NCBI GenBank assembly: GCA_001647635.1 | Contig: CP014761.1 | Coordinates: forward strand, 1,240,001 to 1,304,000 | DNA: 64,000 nt | Reading direction: 5' to 3' | Source of the DNA: Leifsonia xyli | GTDB taxonomy: Bacteria > Actinomycetota > Actinomycetes > Actinomycetales > Microbacteriaceae | Shown here: piece after piece, positions 18,204 to 27,674 of the stretch | Position numbering within the stretch: position 1 is the first letter of the stretch | Layout of the letters: each line of letters opens with the position of its first letter | Notes under the pieces: model-generated | Database searches by the model: none | What the model was told of the DNA's origin: nothing | The model's input: the letters and a program-made list of their open reading frames with translations, nothing else | Made by a program: the position numbers and the translations under genes

Positions 18204-21200
18204 CTTAGCGATCGAGTCAGATTCGATGTCAATAGTGACTCTTACGGGAACGCCAGCCGCGACAAAGTGGGACACTATCTCTTCATATATTTGTCCCGCG
18301 TCGCGCACTACGCGATTGAGCGTCAAGTCTTTCGTAGCGTGGAATCGTGTCGGGACCGCTGTTTCGGCAGCTGAACCTCCCGGGCCACGAGTCGGGTCGG
18401 CAGACGGAGAGCTTCCCGATTCCGCGCCGAAAGAACCCGGTGCGGGTGATGCAGCCCCGGCGCCAGTACCCGCATTGTCCCCCGACGATTCTGACGCGAG
18501 TTGTTCCTTTGCAATCACTGGGTCGACCAGAAGGCCATTCTGGCGGACAGCGACAGGATTCTTGAGCGTGAGGCCTACGAATCTCCCCTCATCAAGGCCA
18601 TCAGCGTAGGCGAAACTATCCAGTTCGATCACGAGCTCGTCAGCCAGGTGCCTAACCGCATCCACAACAATCGCAGGCCTGACTACCTTCGGCATGTAAA
18701 CGTATTGGCTGAAGTACCCAACCAGGGCATCCAGGGAAACGTATGGCTTGTCGCGCCAAAGTTCTAGCCGGTTGATCTGCATTCGAAGGAGCGATGGGGA
18801 GAAGGTCCGGACGACGAACTCACCCGCGTCAGCTTTCCTGGTGACTCGTTCAGCGAGGGTGCCCTCACCGTTCATCAAGATGGACTCCAACTCAAGCTCG
18901 GCGGAGCCCGGTTCTTGCGTCGGCACAAGGATCCATCGATAAGCCTCGCGTATGGAGTCTTTGACTGTCTGCTTCTGTTGCGCGACTCTCGACTCAGCCA
19001 CCTTGATATTGTGCTGGTCCAGATTGAGGGAGTCCCTGTTTCCAAGGATGTATTCCCAGGCCATTCGCTGGCGCACAGCGTTCAACAAGATGTCTATTCG
19101 GTCGACCTCGGGCGCCAGGAAAATGAGACTGTTCTTGTGAATCCGCGCGTTCGTACCGCGCCTGGTCAAAAAATCGAAAGCCGAGTCTTCGGCGACAGAC
19201 CGTCCCCTCTTAGAGAACGGTCGATCCGGGCCAAAGATGACCAGCCCTATTCCCGCATCGTCGTCAACATCGATGCTGGTATTTGGGAAGCGATGTACAC
19301 GTTCGAAGAGGCCCTTATCAGTCTCTTGTCTGATAACAGCTGCTAGCTCATCAAACACCTGATCCTCGTGATACGAATCGGCACGCTCTTGAACGATCTG
19401 GGCCACAGTTTGTTGCAAGGACAGCCAGTAGCGGTCCTGATCACGGTTCATATACTTTCCGAGATCGCCGAGGCGTCGTAAGCCATCAGAGACGTGCGCG
19501 GGATTATCGCCCGGGTAGGTCGAACCGAGAACGACGCGCTTTTGCTCGATCCCACGAATAGTCGCGGCCGATCCATCTCTGTTCCGCAAATTCGCCATGG
19601 GCGCGGTCCCGAGAAAGACGCAACGGGCCGCGCGTTTCGTTGCCATGGAGCGACCGAGGAGCTTGATTTCGCTGTCAACAATGTTGGCAGTAGACGTCTC
19701 TCCAGCAACGTCCGCGTCCACGATTGGCTTCCACGAGTCGTCCAGATGATTGGCCAGTTCGTCGAACACCTTTGGTGCGTCCAAGGGAATCGAAGCAGGG
19801 AGGATCATCGGGGAGCGGTCGCCGCTTGTCCAAAGAGCATAGACGACGGTGGCCATCAGTCGCAGCACCCCACGAGTTCGTTGGAAACGCTCAAGGGTCG
19901 ACCAGTCCTTGTATAGCCGATCGAATAGCTCGGGGTGAATCGGGTAGGCGGTCCGCACTGATGCTCGGTAGCCGGGCTGCATCACCTCGCTCGGAACCTC
20001 GGAGCTGAATCGCGTGTAGTGTTCCATGAATTTATGAACCACGAGGTCGCGCGCTGCATCTTGCTCGCGACCGAAAGGTTTGAAGATTCGGCGCCTGACT
20101 ATTTCAAAAGACTCTTCGACCGTGGCGGGCTGCCACGCGGTCTCCAAACGGTGGATGACAGTCCGAAGGTGTCGCAAGGCCTCCGCTCCCGCGGTCCCGC
20201 CCACCTCATGCTCGTTTTCAAGCGGCGCTTCGCCACTCGGCACGTCTCGAACTACGTCTGAAGCAGGCAACGAGACCACAACCAGCGCGGTTGGAACGGC
20301 CTTGACCGCTTCGGTTAGGGATTGAACGAAGCTCATATGTCCGTCAAAAGTGCCAGCCGCTGCGGGCTTCTCACGGGACCAGAGCTGCCGCAAGTACGCA
20401 ACCCATTCGTCGATGAGGATGATGCAAGGCCCGTACTTGCCAAGCAAATTGGCAAGGTCGGTTGTCGTCGGGGGAACCGACTGCTCGTCATATCGCTCAA
20501 GAAGGGAGTACCCCTCCACGCCCCCGAGTTGATACGCCAACTCTCCCCACAGCGTATTGACTGTGAAACCCTCTGGTTTCGGCATCCCGAGGATAGAAAG
20601 GTCGTTTCCGACGAGAACCGCTCGCTTCACATCGGCCGGCAATTCTTCCACACCGATGCCATCGAGCAGTTCGCGCATTCCCGGCAACCGTTCAGCGGGC
20701 ACTCCAGCAGCGGCATGGTAAACGGCGAGCAGGGAATGAGTCTTTCCGCCGCCGAAGGTAGTCATTAGGTCGATTACTGGCTCTCCGCCAACGCCAGCCA
20801 TGCGTCTGATGGCCTGCTCCAGGAGATAACGCAGTCCTCGGGTCAAGTACGTACGGCCAAAGAACTCAGATGGGTCGCCATACTCCGGACTCGCTACTCC
20901 CTGATGTACCTGGCGCAGGTCAGCCGCAAACTGTGCCAGCTCGAAAGTTCCTCGTGCCACGTCATCGTGCGGCTCTACAACATCTCGCCAGGCAGGCAGG
21001 CCCGTCGAGTCGACCTGCACAGAGAGCGTCTTTTCCTGAGCTCGCTGCAGTCTTTTCTGGTCGTCTTCGAACATCAGGCGCCGGAACTCACGACGCATCT
21101 CGTCTGCCCTGTCGGCGCTCTGAACGGCGCCGATAGCACGCAAGATGTGTTCACCGTCCATGAGCACGCGCTCTGTGCGTTCTGAGGAAATCCGTTCGCC

Positions 21201-21494
21201 GTGCGCCCACTCCTTGCGGGCGTCCCAAAGGGCGGACACGACTCGCTTGTCCTCGAAAGTCATCTGCTCCTTGAAGACCTGATGCCACTGCTTGTCGAAA
21301 ACCCAGAACAAGTACGCCGGGTCGGTCGTGCTCGGCGAGCCGTCGCGACCGGTCAAGCCAGCTGTCCGACCCACCTCTGCCGACCAGTTGCTCCCGTATT
21401 TTGCTTGGAGCAATGCGATCATCCATGGGCCAAGCCCTTCGACTACCAGGTCTAGGACTCGACCCACGCGCTCCTTGTTTGTGAGGGACGCCAT
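18123..21494 (-). CDS. HEPN-DUF499 ATPase of a BREX/DISARM-like operon
   Basis: A 1123-residue protein. Residues about 1-125 resemble a Swt1-type HEPN domain ending 'DARKEWAHGERI', which contains the R-x4-H ribonuclease motif. The following ~700 residues are a DUF499 P-loop ATPase: Walker A FGGGKTHS near 248-254 and Walker B 'CIILIDEWVAYL'. DUF499 is the family of BrxC/PglY in BREX. The ATG at 21494 is preferred to a start 33 bases upstream because it lies one base after the methyltransferase stop and has GGAAAGG at suitable distance. It is the third gene of a minus-strand operon and probably couples ATP use to phage sensing with the methyltransferase and helicase. Specific activity is not shown by the sequence. 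Confidence 0.85.
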   Translation of the reverse strand: MASLTNKERVGRVLDLVVEGLGPWMIALLQAKYGSNWSAEVGRTAGLTGRDGSPSTTDPAYLFWVFDKQWHQVFKEQMTFEDKRVVSALWDARKEWAHGERISSERTERVLMDGEHILRAIGAVQSADRADEMRREFRRLMFEDDQKRLQRAQEKTLSVQVDSTGLPAWRDVVEPHDDVARGTFELAQFAADLRQVHQGVASPEYGDPSEFFGRTYLTRGLRYLLEQAIRRMAGVGGEPVIDLMTTFGGGKTHSLLAVYHAAAGVPAERLPGMRELLDGIGVEELPADVKRAVLVGNDLSILGMPKPEGFTVNTLWGELAYQLGGVEGYSLLERYDEQSVPPTTTDLANLLGKYGPCIILIDEWVAYLRQLWSREKPAAAGTFDGHMSFVQSLTEAVKAVPTALVVVSLPASDVVRDVPSGEAPLENEHEVGGTAGAEALRHLRTVIHRLETAWQPATVEESFEIVRRRIFKPFGREQDAARDLVVHKFMEHYTRFSSEVPSEVMQPGYRASVRTAYPIHPELFDRLYKDWSTLERFQRTRGVLRLMATVVYALWTSGDRSPMILPASIPLDAPKVFDELANHLDDSWKPIVDADVAGETSTANIVDSEIKLLGRSMATKRAARCVFLGTAPMANLRNRDGSAATIRGIEQKRVVLGSTYPGDNPAHVSDGLRRLGDLGKYMNRDQDRYWLSLQQTVAQIVQERADSYHEDQVFDELAAVIRQETDKGLFERVHRFPNTSIDVDDDAGIGLVIFGPDRPFSKRGRSVAEDSAFDFLTRRGTNARIHKNSLIFLAPEVDRIDILLNAVRQRMAWEYILGNRDSLNLDQHNIKVAESRVAQQKQTVKDSIREAYRWILVPTQEPGSAELELESILMNGEGTLAERVTRKADAGEFVVRTFSPSLLRMQINRLELWRDKPYVSLDALVGYFSQYVYMPKVVRPAIVVDAVRHLADELVIELDSFAYADGLDEGRFVGLTLKNPVAVRQNGLLVDPVIAKEQLASESSGDNAGTGAGAASPAPGSFGAESGSSPSADPTRGPGGSAAETAVPTRFHATKDLTLNRVVRDAGQIYEEIVSHFVAAGVPVRVTIDIESDSIAKLTEDQRSAIRENLSVLGFGDGHWSMR

Positions 21495-21495
21495 A

Positions 21496-24192
21496 TCAGA
21501 ACAACCTTTCCGTGGCACCGTCGCCACTGTCCGCGCCGAGCCTTACAAGTTCCGACCAAGAGCTGATGAGGAGGTTGTAGCGTTCCTGATCAGAAGTCCA
21601 GCCCTTCTTCGCAGCGATGTCATGCAAGCGATAGGCAAGAGACATTGCCGAGTCTTGAAGAACGCCAAGCCGGGCGACAAGTCTGGCGGCTTCACGCTCG
21701 CCCCCGCCATCGATCAATCGGTCAGCCAGGTGATGAACGGCCTCCCACGCTGTGGGCTTTATATCGGCTGAAGGCTCCCAGGTGCGGTCAAGATCTGCGT
21801 TCCCGAGGAGTGCAACCTGGTTCGCCCTGCTGGTAGCGACTTGTGCCCGTACGACTTCATCGACCCCAATTCCGAGTGGCCGAGCCGTCTTGTTGGCTGT
21901 GTCGAACGGCTGAACTGTCCACCCAAAAGACTCCCACCATCTCAGCGCAAACCGCGATTCGGGATCGAGGTCGGAAACCTGCTCGTCCATAATCTCGTCG
22001 CGCGCCGTGTTGATGAGCCGCAGCGCTTGCTCTACCGTGACCCGTTCCCCGGACTGATCCAGGACGGCCCGATATCGAGAGTAGATCTTCATTCCTGGAC
22101 CCATCGCTGCCTGAGCGAGATCAACGGGGAGGATCGAGGCTGCCTGAAGATCCCGAATCGCCGGCCCAAGTTCACGCCTCAACGCGCGATTAAAGTCGGC
22201 AAGCGACGAGGTCGACGCGGAGTCAGATCGCGCGCGAACGACCATCACGATGTATGTGGCAACGGCGTTCGTGCCGAGGCCGATCATACGATTGCCTCCA
22301 GTGCCGTGGATCGGCCATGTGCCGGTGATTTCGAGTTCGGCGTTGATCATGGCAGTGAGAATTGACGACCAGCGCGTTTCCTCTTCGCGTCCGCCCTTCT
22401 GCTCCTTCGACGCGTAGACAACAAGCATCGGAAGATCCGTCTCTAGAGACGCCGACAAGTTGTGGAACGTCTCGGTAAAGCCTTGCACGAAGTAGTCGCG
22501 TGCTCGATCAACACTTCTCTCATGGTGATTGGCGATCGCGGTGAGCTCACCTGCCTTCGGCGTAGCAATGGTCGCGAAGAGGTCCGGATGCACTGTTCGC
22601 AAGGCTCGCCGATGCCACATGTAGAAGTAGTCGGAAAGATCTGCGTAGCCGATCGCGTCGAAGTAGGGCGGATCGGTAGCGACCAAGCCTGGGCGGCTAG
22701 CTCGCGTAGTTCTCGCATCAGATCGAACGACAATCCCTGAGCCTCGCACCAAATAGGGGAACGAGGCAACCATTGAATTGATCGCTCCTACAAGCGATCC
22801 CGCACCCATTTTGGGCGTGAGCTCGGCAAAGTCCCATTGCATTGGAATGTCGTGGCGTCCGAATGCTGGCAAAGGCTGGCCGCCGCCGGACCTCGAATCA
22901 ATAAACCATCTGACCTGGCTGGACTGATACTGAGCCATTCGGCCTAGTCCCAAACCTAGAAATGTGACTAGCGAGTTAGCCCAGTCCGCGGCTCCCCCGT
23001 CAGCGAGTATTTCGTCCCGAAGTGATGCAATCAGGTCGGCGTGGACAGCCAAGGCCTTCAGCTGTCGCGAAGTGTAGAGGCTGGCAAACGTGTTGAAGCC
23101 AAACCTGGGCCCAGAAAACCACCGAGGAATGTCCGGTTGGGTGACCTCGGGTATGTCATCGGGCGCGACAGCCGAGCGGGCCACCCGCTCGTCTGCCTCG
23201 GTCGGAGCGCGATATAGCCGTCTAGACGGTCCCTGCTCGCTGACAGCGGCAAGCTTAACCCCCAACTTGCCCAAGCGACCTTGCTCCATCAGCGATGCTT
23301 CGTCGAGAACGGACTTGCACCGAGGACAGGTGAATGTACCTCCCCTTCCGGTCTTGGTGGGCTCGGGGGCAGCCCCTTCGGCCCGACCCGACACAACCGA
23401 GACTCGCAAGCGTCGACCCTCGTATGTCGGTTCCATCCACGCGAGATCCCGCGGACGTTTTGACAACCACCAACTAGTCGTCAGAGGAAGCTCGGCTCCG
23501 CACGTTGGATTTGTACACGTGGCTGTGCGGATCCAGCTCCATGTCAGTGACCTGTCAGGGTCGTCTCCATAATCATCCTTGAGCAACGCCCAGGCTCGGT
23601 CAGCAACGACCCCTGCGTAGTACCGTAGATCCGACTCGAAGCCCTCGAAACCTTCGTGTTGCTGTGAAGGATCAACGTGCCATAACGCCGATTCCTCCCC
23701 TCGAGCGGTCGTGTGAATTGGCGCGCGCCCCCAGACTTTGGGAGCGAGTTCCGTGAGAGCCCTTGAGATAAGAACAGGAACCGGATTCAGGTCTGACCCA
23801 AAAGTTGGTAAGCCAAGTCGCTGGGCCTCTACCAGGGTGGAGCCCCCGCCGCAGAACGGGTCGATGACCATCGGTACACCGTCTGGGTACTGTGTTGCAA
23901 GCAGCTGCTGGGCCTCCCGTAAATCCTCGTCGTTGGGCAGCCCGGCACCGTTTGCCACGAGTCGCTTGATGAGGTCCAAAAGGTAGACGCGCTTGTTATC
24001 GTCTTCCGGATCGTCAATGAGCGCCGCAAAGATGAGCGCACGCCACGCAGGCAATGGCATGGGAGCCCACCACTTGTGAATGTTTCGCAGGGTGCCCGTC
24101 TTACGATCTTTGTCGGCCTTGGAGGCCGCGTTAATCTCGTCTAGCGGTAGAGCAACCTCGATGAGCTTTTTCTTGCGGCCTATCTCGATCAC
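21496..24192 (-). CDS. DUF1156 DNA methyltransferase with zinc ribbon
   Basis: An 898-residue DNA methyltransferase. The N-terminus KLIEVALPLDEIN ... 'IHKWWAPMPLPAWRALIFAALIDDP' is the DUF1156 signature. The SAM motif DPFCGGGS lies near 111-118 and the catalytic DPPY near 505, as in N6-adenine or N4-cytosine methylases; the order places it with COG1743-type enzymes. Cysteine pairs CTNPTC (near 224) and CPRC (near 290) form a probable zinc ribbon. The GTG start overlaps the helicase stop by four bases (GTGA), and the DUF499 gene follows one base after its stop, so the three are tightly coupled. The likely role is marking host DNA as self. Confidence 0.9.
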   Translation of the reverse strand: MIEIGRKKKLIEVALPLDEINAASKADKDRKTGTLRNIHKWWAPMPLPAWRALIFAALIDDPEDDNKRVYLLDLIKRLVANGAGLPNDEDLREAQQLLATQYPDGVPMVIDPFCGGGSTLVEAQRLGLPTFGSDLNPVPVLISRALTELAPKVWGRAPIHTTARGEESALWHVDPSQQHEGFEGFESDLRYYAGVVADRAWALLKDDYGDDPDRSLTWSWIRTATCTNPTCGAELPLTTSWWLSKRPRDLAWMEPTYEGRRLRVSVVSGRAEGAAPEPTKTGRGGTFTCPRCKSVLDEASLMEQGRLGKLGVKLAAVSEQGPSRRLYRAPTEADERVARSAVAPDDIPEVTQPDIPRWFSGPRFGFNTFASLYTSRQLKALAVHADLIASLRDEILADGGAADWANSLVTFLGLGLGRMAQYQSSQVRWFIDSRSGGGQPLPAFGRHDIPMQWDFAELTPKMGAGSLVGAINSMVASFPYLVRGSGIVVRSDARTTRASRPGLVATDPPYFDAIGYADLSDYFYMWHRRALRTVHPDLFATIATPKAGELTAIANHHERSVDRARDYFVQGFTETFHNLSASLETDLPMLVVYASKEQKGGREEETRWSSILTAMINAELEITGTWPIHGTGGNRMIGLGTNAVATYIVMVVRARSDSASTSSLADFNRALRRELGPAIRDLQAASILPVDLAQAAMGPGMKIYSRYRAVLDQSGERVTVEQALRLINTARDEIMDEQVSDLDPESRFALRWWESFGWTVQPFDTANKTARPLGIGVDEVVRAQVATSRANQVALLGNADLDRTWEPSADIKPTAWEAVHHLADRLIDGGGEREAARLVARLGVLQDSAMSLAYRLHDIAAKKGWTSDQERYNLLISSWSELVRLGADSGDGATERLF

Positions 24193-27100
24193 TCTTGACT
24201 CATCTCTGTTGCGGAATTCCAGAACGGCGCCCAGTCGAACTCCACGCGAGCCGCGCGCGGGTCAATCGGTTGGAGGAGGGGACGTCGGAGGTAACGCACA
24301 GCCGTAACATCGTCATCGCCAACCTGCACAAGGGCAAGAACCGAACTTTCGGCCTTGTTGAGTGCGGTAACCGCCTCCTGCCGTGTTAGAACGAAGGTGC
24401 GACCGCCGGCCACTCTTCCTTTTACCTCGATGAAGTCTATGTTGATGCCGGTATCAGACTCGATGTCGTAGCCGGGGTTGTTGTGATGCATTTCAAGTGG
24501 GTGGTGCTCGAGAGCGCGCTCCACGCGGAGAACGGCATCGACGGCGAGGCGTTCGATCCGGGTCGTCTCCCTCGCGCGGAGTGCTGCGCCCTCAGGATCA
24601 TTTTGCGCGTCTAGCCATCCTTGGGTAATGACCAAACAAGCGCCTGTAACGCGAGGCGGGCGAGCCGAGACGTCGCGCTCCTCATCCAGTTCCTTCAGGC
24701 GACGTTCGAGCCGACGAGCGAGCGCGTCTGCTCGCTCACGCATCTGAGAAGCTGGTAGGCGAGTCTTTCTTCCCGCACGCTCTTGTTCGCTTAGCTCGAA
24801 CGCGCGGCGGTCCCAATAGTTAATCTCGCGAGTCAGACGTTCACGAACAAGTCGCTCTGTCTTGTCCACGCGCTCGATGGTTCGACTCCTGACCTCGTCT
24901 GCGTGCTGGCGCGCTATGGTGATCGATGCCTCGCGAATTACGCGACGGTCGAGGTCTGCTGCCCGCAACCACGACTCCGAAACCAACGACTGGCTAGCCG
25001 CCAACTCCTCGTCGGTTGGCACCTCGAAATTCGGAATTGGGGAGCCTGCGAGCGGCGCGATGGTGCCGTCCTGATCAATTCGAACGTATTGCGCCCGACG
25101 CGACACAACTACCGGCTGCCCGTCCGAGGCGGTCCGCCCGTCAGTGATGTCGTGTTCCAAGAGAGAAATGATGTAGGGCTCGACCGACGGGTCCGAGCGG
25201 TTCACCAAAACTGCACCCCGACGGAGGTCGTCGTGATAGCGATCGGAGACAACGCTCATGGTTGCAGACACCAACGGGTGGCCTGGGTGTAGAAGCGTGG
25301 CGACATGGTTATTACCATCGACGCGGACATACTTAGGATCGAACGTGACACGGTAGTACTCATCGACGACTGGTTGGCCAAATCCGGTAACGCGGTCGCG
25401 CTCTTTGATCTCAACCGGCACGCGCCGTATCTCGAAGCGATTGTGTTCGCGCATCCGAAGCTGTCCGCCAACCTCGGCGAAGGCGCGATGGAAGAAGGCC
25501 TCGACGTGATGCGGCTGGAGACGCGCCGCTTCGGCCCGTTCCATGTCGCGGCGCATATCCTCGATTTCGGTTTCGCTCAATGCGGACGGAACCAGCTGAT
25601 TTGCTCGCAGCAGCTCGGGAATGCCGTCAGCAATCTTGGGCTCGATCACTTCCGTCAAGTACCGCTGACGCTCGGGCTTGTTTGCTTCTCTGATGGCCGC
25701 AACCATTAGGTCGCGAAGGGCATTGCCCTGGAAGACTTGGCCCAGCACGTCATAGACCCGGCCTCCTAAGGTTGCGCGCTGCTCCTCGAGCTTCTCGAGA
25801 AGGCGGGTATAGACATCACCTTCGCGGGTGTCGTCTGCGACCAGCGACCACATGAAGCAGGTGTTGGGCTGTCCTATGCGGTGCACACGCCCGAATCGCT
25901 GCTCAATCCGATTTGGGTTCCAGGGGAGGTCGTAGTTGATCAACAGATGCGCGTTCTTGTGGAGGTTCACTCCTTCGCCTGCTGCATCAGTTGCTATCAG
26001 AAACACACAGCGTTCGTTTTGCTCGAAAGTTTCCTTTGCCTTTTTGCGATCCTCGCGCTTAGTTCCCCCGTGGATGGTGATGACGGCATCCTCGCGGCCA
26101 AGGTGCTGGCTTAGCCGCATCACGAGGTCATCCAAAGTGTCCTTGTGCTCGGTAAAGATAATTACCTTGCGGCGTGCGCCGGTGTCATCGCGCATCTCGT
26201 CGGAGTCGTCCAGCGTGTCCCGAAGGGCGTCCCATTTCGCATACGTTGGGGACGTCTTCACGGCTAAAGACTTCACGAGTAGCCGGTCAAGCACCCGAAT
26301 TTCGGTTTCCAGCTCCTCCACCGTGCGTGCGTTGGTCGCCGAGGCGATGACCCGGTCTTCGAGTACTTCGCGCTCTTCATCGGTCAGGTCATCTAGATCG
26401 TCCCAGTCGTCTGGAACCTCAAGGGCCTCGGACCTCACCGCAGCGGTCATCCGTGCATCTCGCAGTTCCGCTTCGAGGCGAGCCTTGCGTCTTTCCAAAG
26501 AGCGATGGATAGCGGAAGGTGAAGACGCGAGCCGGCGCTGAAGTGTTGTGAGAGCAAATCCGACCGCGGTGCGACGACGGTTATCCCCGTCGGTCGCATC
26601 GGCGCGATTCATCTCCTCACGGACATATTCGGTGACGGAAACGTACAGGTCCTTCTCCGCTGGTGACAACTCATATTTGACAGTAAACGCGAAGCGCTCC
26701 GGGAATAGCCGTGTTCCCTCGAAGGTCCGCAGCTCCTCCTTAACAAGCCTGCGCATCAAGTCGGAGACGTCTACCCGCCGGCTGCCCTCCCGTGCCGCTC
26801 CCTCAAACCGATCCGAATCCAGCAACGCCATGAAGAGTTGGAACTGCTCTTCCTTTCCGGAATGGGGTGTGGCTGTCATCATCAGGAGGTTCCGCGTGTG
26901 CCTCCCCAATTCTTCGGCCATTTGGTACCGCTTAGTCTTCTTGACCTCTGCCCCCCAGACGGATGCAGACATCTTGTGCGCTTCATCGAAGATGACGAGA
27001 TCCCAATCGATCTCGCGTGCTTTGTCCAAGATCCCTTCACTATTGCGCGCCAAGACGTCGAGTCGGGCCAGCCAAAGGCCCCCGCGTGCGAACGGGTTCC

Positions 27101-27674
27101 CCTCGTGCATGATCTTGTCGCGAGTGAGCGCTTCGAACTCCAGACCAAACTTTTCCCGCATTTCTTCGTCCCACTGGTCAACGAGCGCACCAGGCGAGAC
27201 GACCATGACGTTCGCGGCATCGCCACGAAGAAGAAGCTCCTTTATTAAGAGGCCAGCCATCACCGTCTTGCCGGCGCCAGGGTCGTCCGCCAGTACGTAC
27301 CGCAGTGGCTGTTTGTGCAGCATGATTTCGTAAACGGCACGGAGCTGATGCGGGAGAGGGCGGACGTCGCTCGTTCCCAGCGCGGCCTGAGGATCGAAGA
27401 GATATGCGAGCTTCATGCGTCGCGCTTCTGCGGCCAACATGAACGAGTTCGGATCTGCATCAAAGCTAAAGCTTTGGCCGGCGTCTACCTCGCGGAGTTG
27501 AGAGGCACTGTTAGCGAAAACAATCTTCTCGGCTACGCCGACGGCAGTGCGATAGGTAACGTTCGCGGAGTCGTCGGTCAGGCGCTCGACCGCAAGAACT
27601 TTGACTGGGTCTGAACCCGCGAGACCCGTGAGACTTGCGCCAACACGAATCAACTCAAAAAGTGATGAGGACAC
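24189..27674 (-). CDS. SNF2-type helicase with C-terminal DUF3883
   Basis: A 1161-residue superfamily 2 helicase. Walker A is DDPGAGKT (residues 130-137), DEAH lies at 230-233, 'MMTATPHSG' is motif III, and 'QRFGRVHRIGQ' is motif VI. The last 100 residues match DUF3883, a restriction-endonuclease-like module: 'NNPGYDIES' then FIEVKG, giving D...E-x-K candidates. Helicases of this form occur in DISARM (DrmD) and related defence loci. It is the first gene of the operon, starting at GTG with GGGAG about 12 bases upstream, preceded by 1.1 kb without a convincing gene. The DUF3883 acidic/lysine residues are intact, so nuclease activity is possible but unproven. Confidence 0.88.
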   Translation of the reverse strand: MSSSLFELIRVGASLTGLAGSDPVKVLAVERLTDDSANVTYRTAVGVAEKIVFANSASQLREVDAGQSFSFDADPNSFMLAAEARRMKLAYLFDPQAALGTSDVRPLPHQLRAVYEIMLHKQPLRYVLADDPGAGKTVMAGLLIKELLLRGDAANVMVVSPGALVDQWDEEMREKFGLEFEALTRDKIMHEGNPFARGGLWLARLDVLARNSEGILDKAREIDWDLVIFDEAHKMSASVWGAEVKKTKRYQMAEELGRHTRNLLMMTATPHSGKEEQFQLFMALLDSDRFEGAAREGSRRVDVSDLMRRLVKEELRTFEGTRLFPERFAFTVKYELSPAEKDLYVSVTEYVREEMNRADATDGDNRRRTAVGFALTTLQRRLASSPSAIHRSLERRKARLEAELRDARMTAAVRSEALEVPDDWDDLDDLTDEEREVLEDRVIASATNARTVEELETEIRVLDRLLVKSLAVKTSPTYAKWDALRDTLDDSDEMRDDTGARRKVIIFTEHKDTLDDLVMRLSQHLGREDAVITIHGGTKREDRKKAKETFEQNERCVFLIATDAAGEGVNLHKNAHLLINYDLPWNPNRIEQRFGRVHRIGQPNTCFMWSLVADDTREGDVYTRLLEKLEEQRATLGGRVYDVLGQVFQGNALRDLMVAAIREANKPERQRYLTEVIEPKIADGIPELLRANQLVPSALSETEIEDMRRDMERAEAARLQPHHVEAFFHRAFAEVGGQLRMREHNRFEIRRVPVEIKERDRVTGFGQPVVDEYYRVTFDPKYVRVDGNNHVATLLHPGHPLVSATMSVVSDRYHDDLRRGAVLVNRSDPSVEPYIISLLEHDITDGRTASDGQPVVVSRRAQYVRIDQDGTIAPLAGSPIPNFEVPTDEELAASQSLVSESWLRAADLDRRVIREASITIARQHADEVRSRTIERVDKTERLVRERLTREINYWDRRAFELSEQERAGRKTRLPASQMRERADALARRLERRLKELDEERDVSARPPRVTGACLVITQGWLDAQNDPEGAALRARETTRIERLAVDAVLRVERALEHHPLEMHHNNPGYDIESDTGINIDFIEVKGRVAGGRTFVLTRQEAVTALNKAESSVLALVQVGDDDVTAVRYLRRPLLQPIDPRAARVEFDWAPFWNSATEMSQE

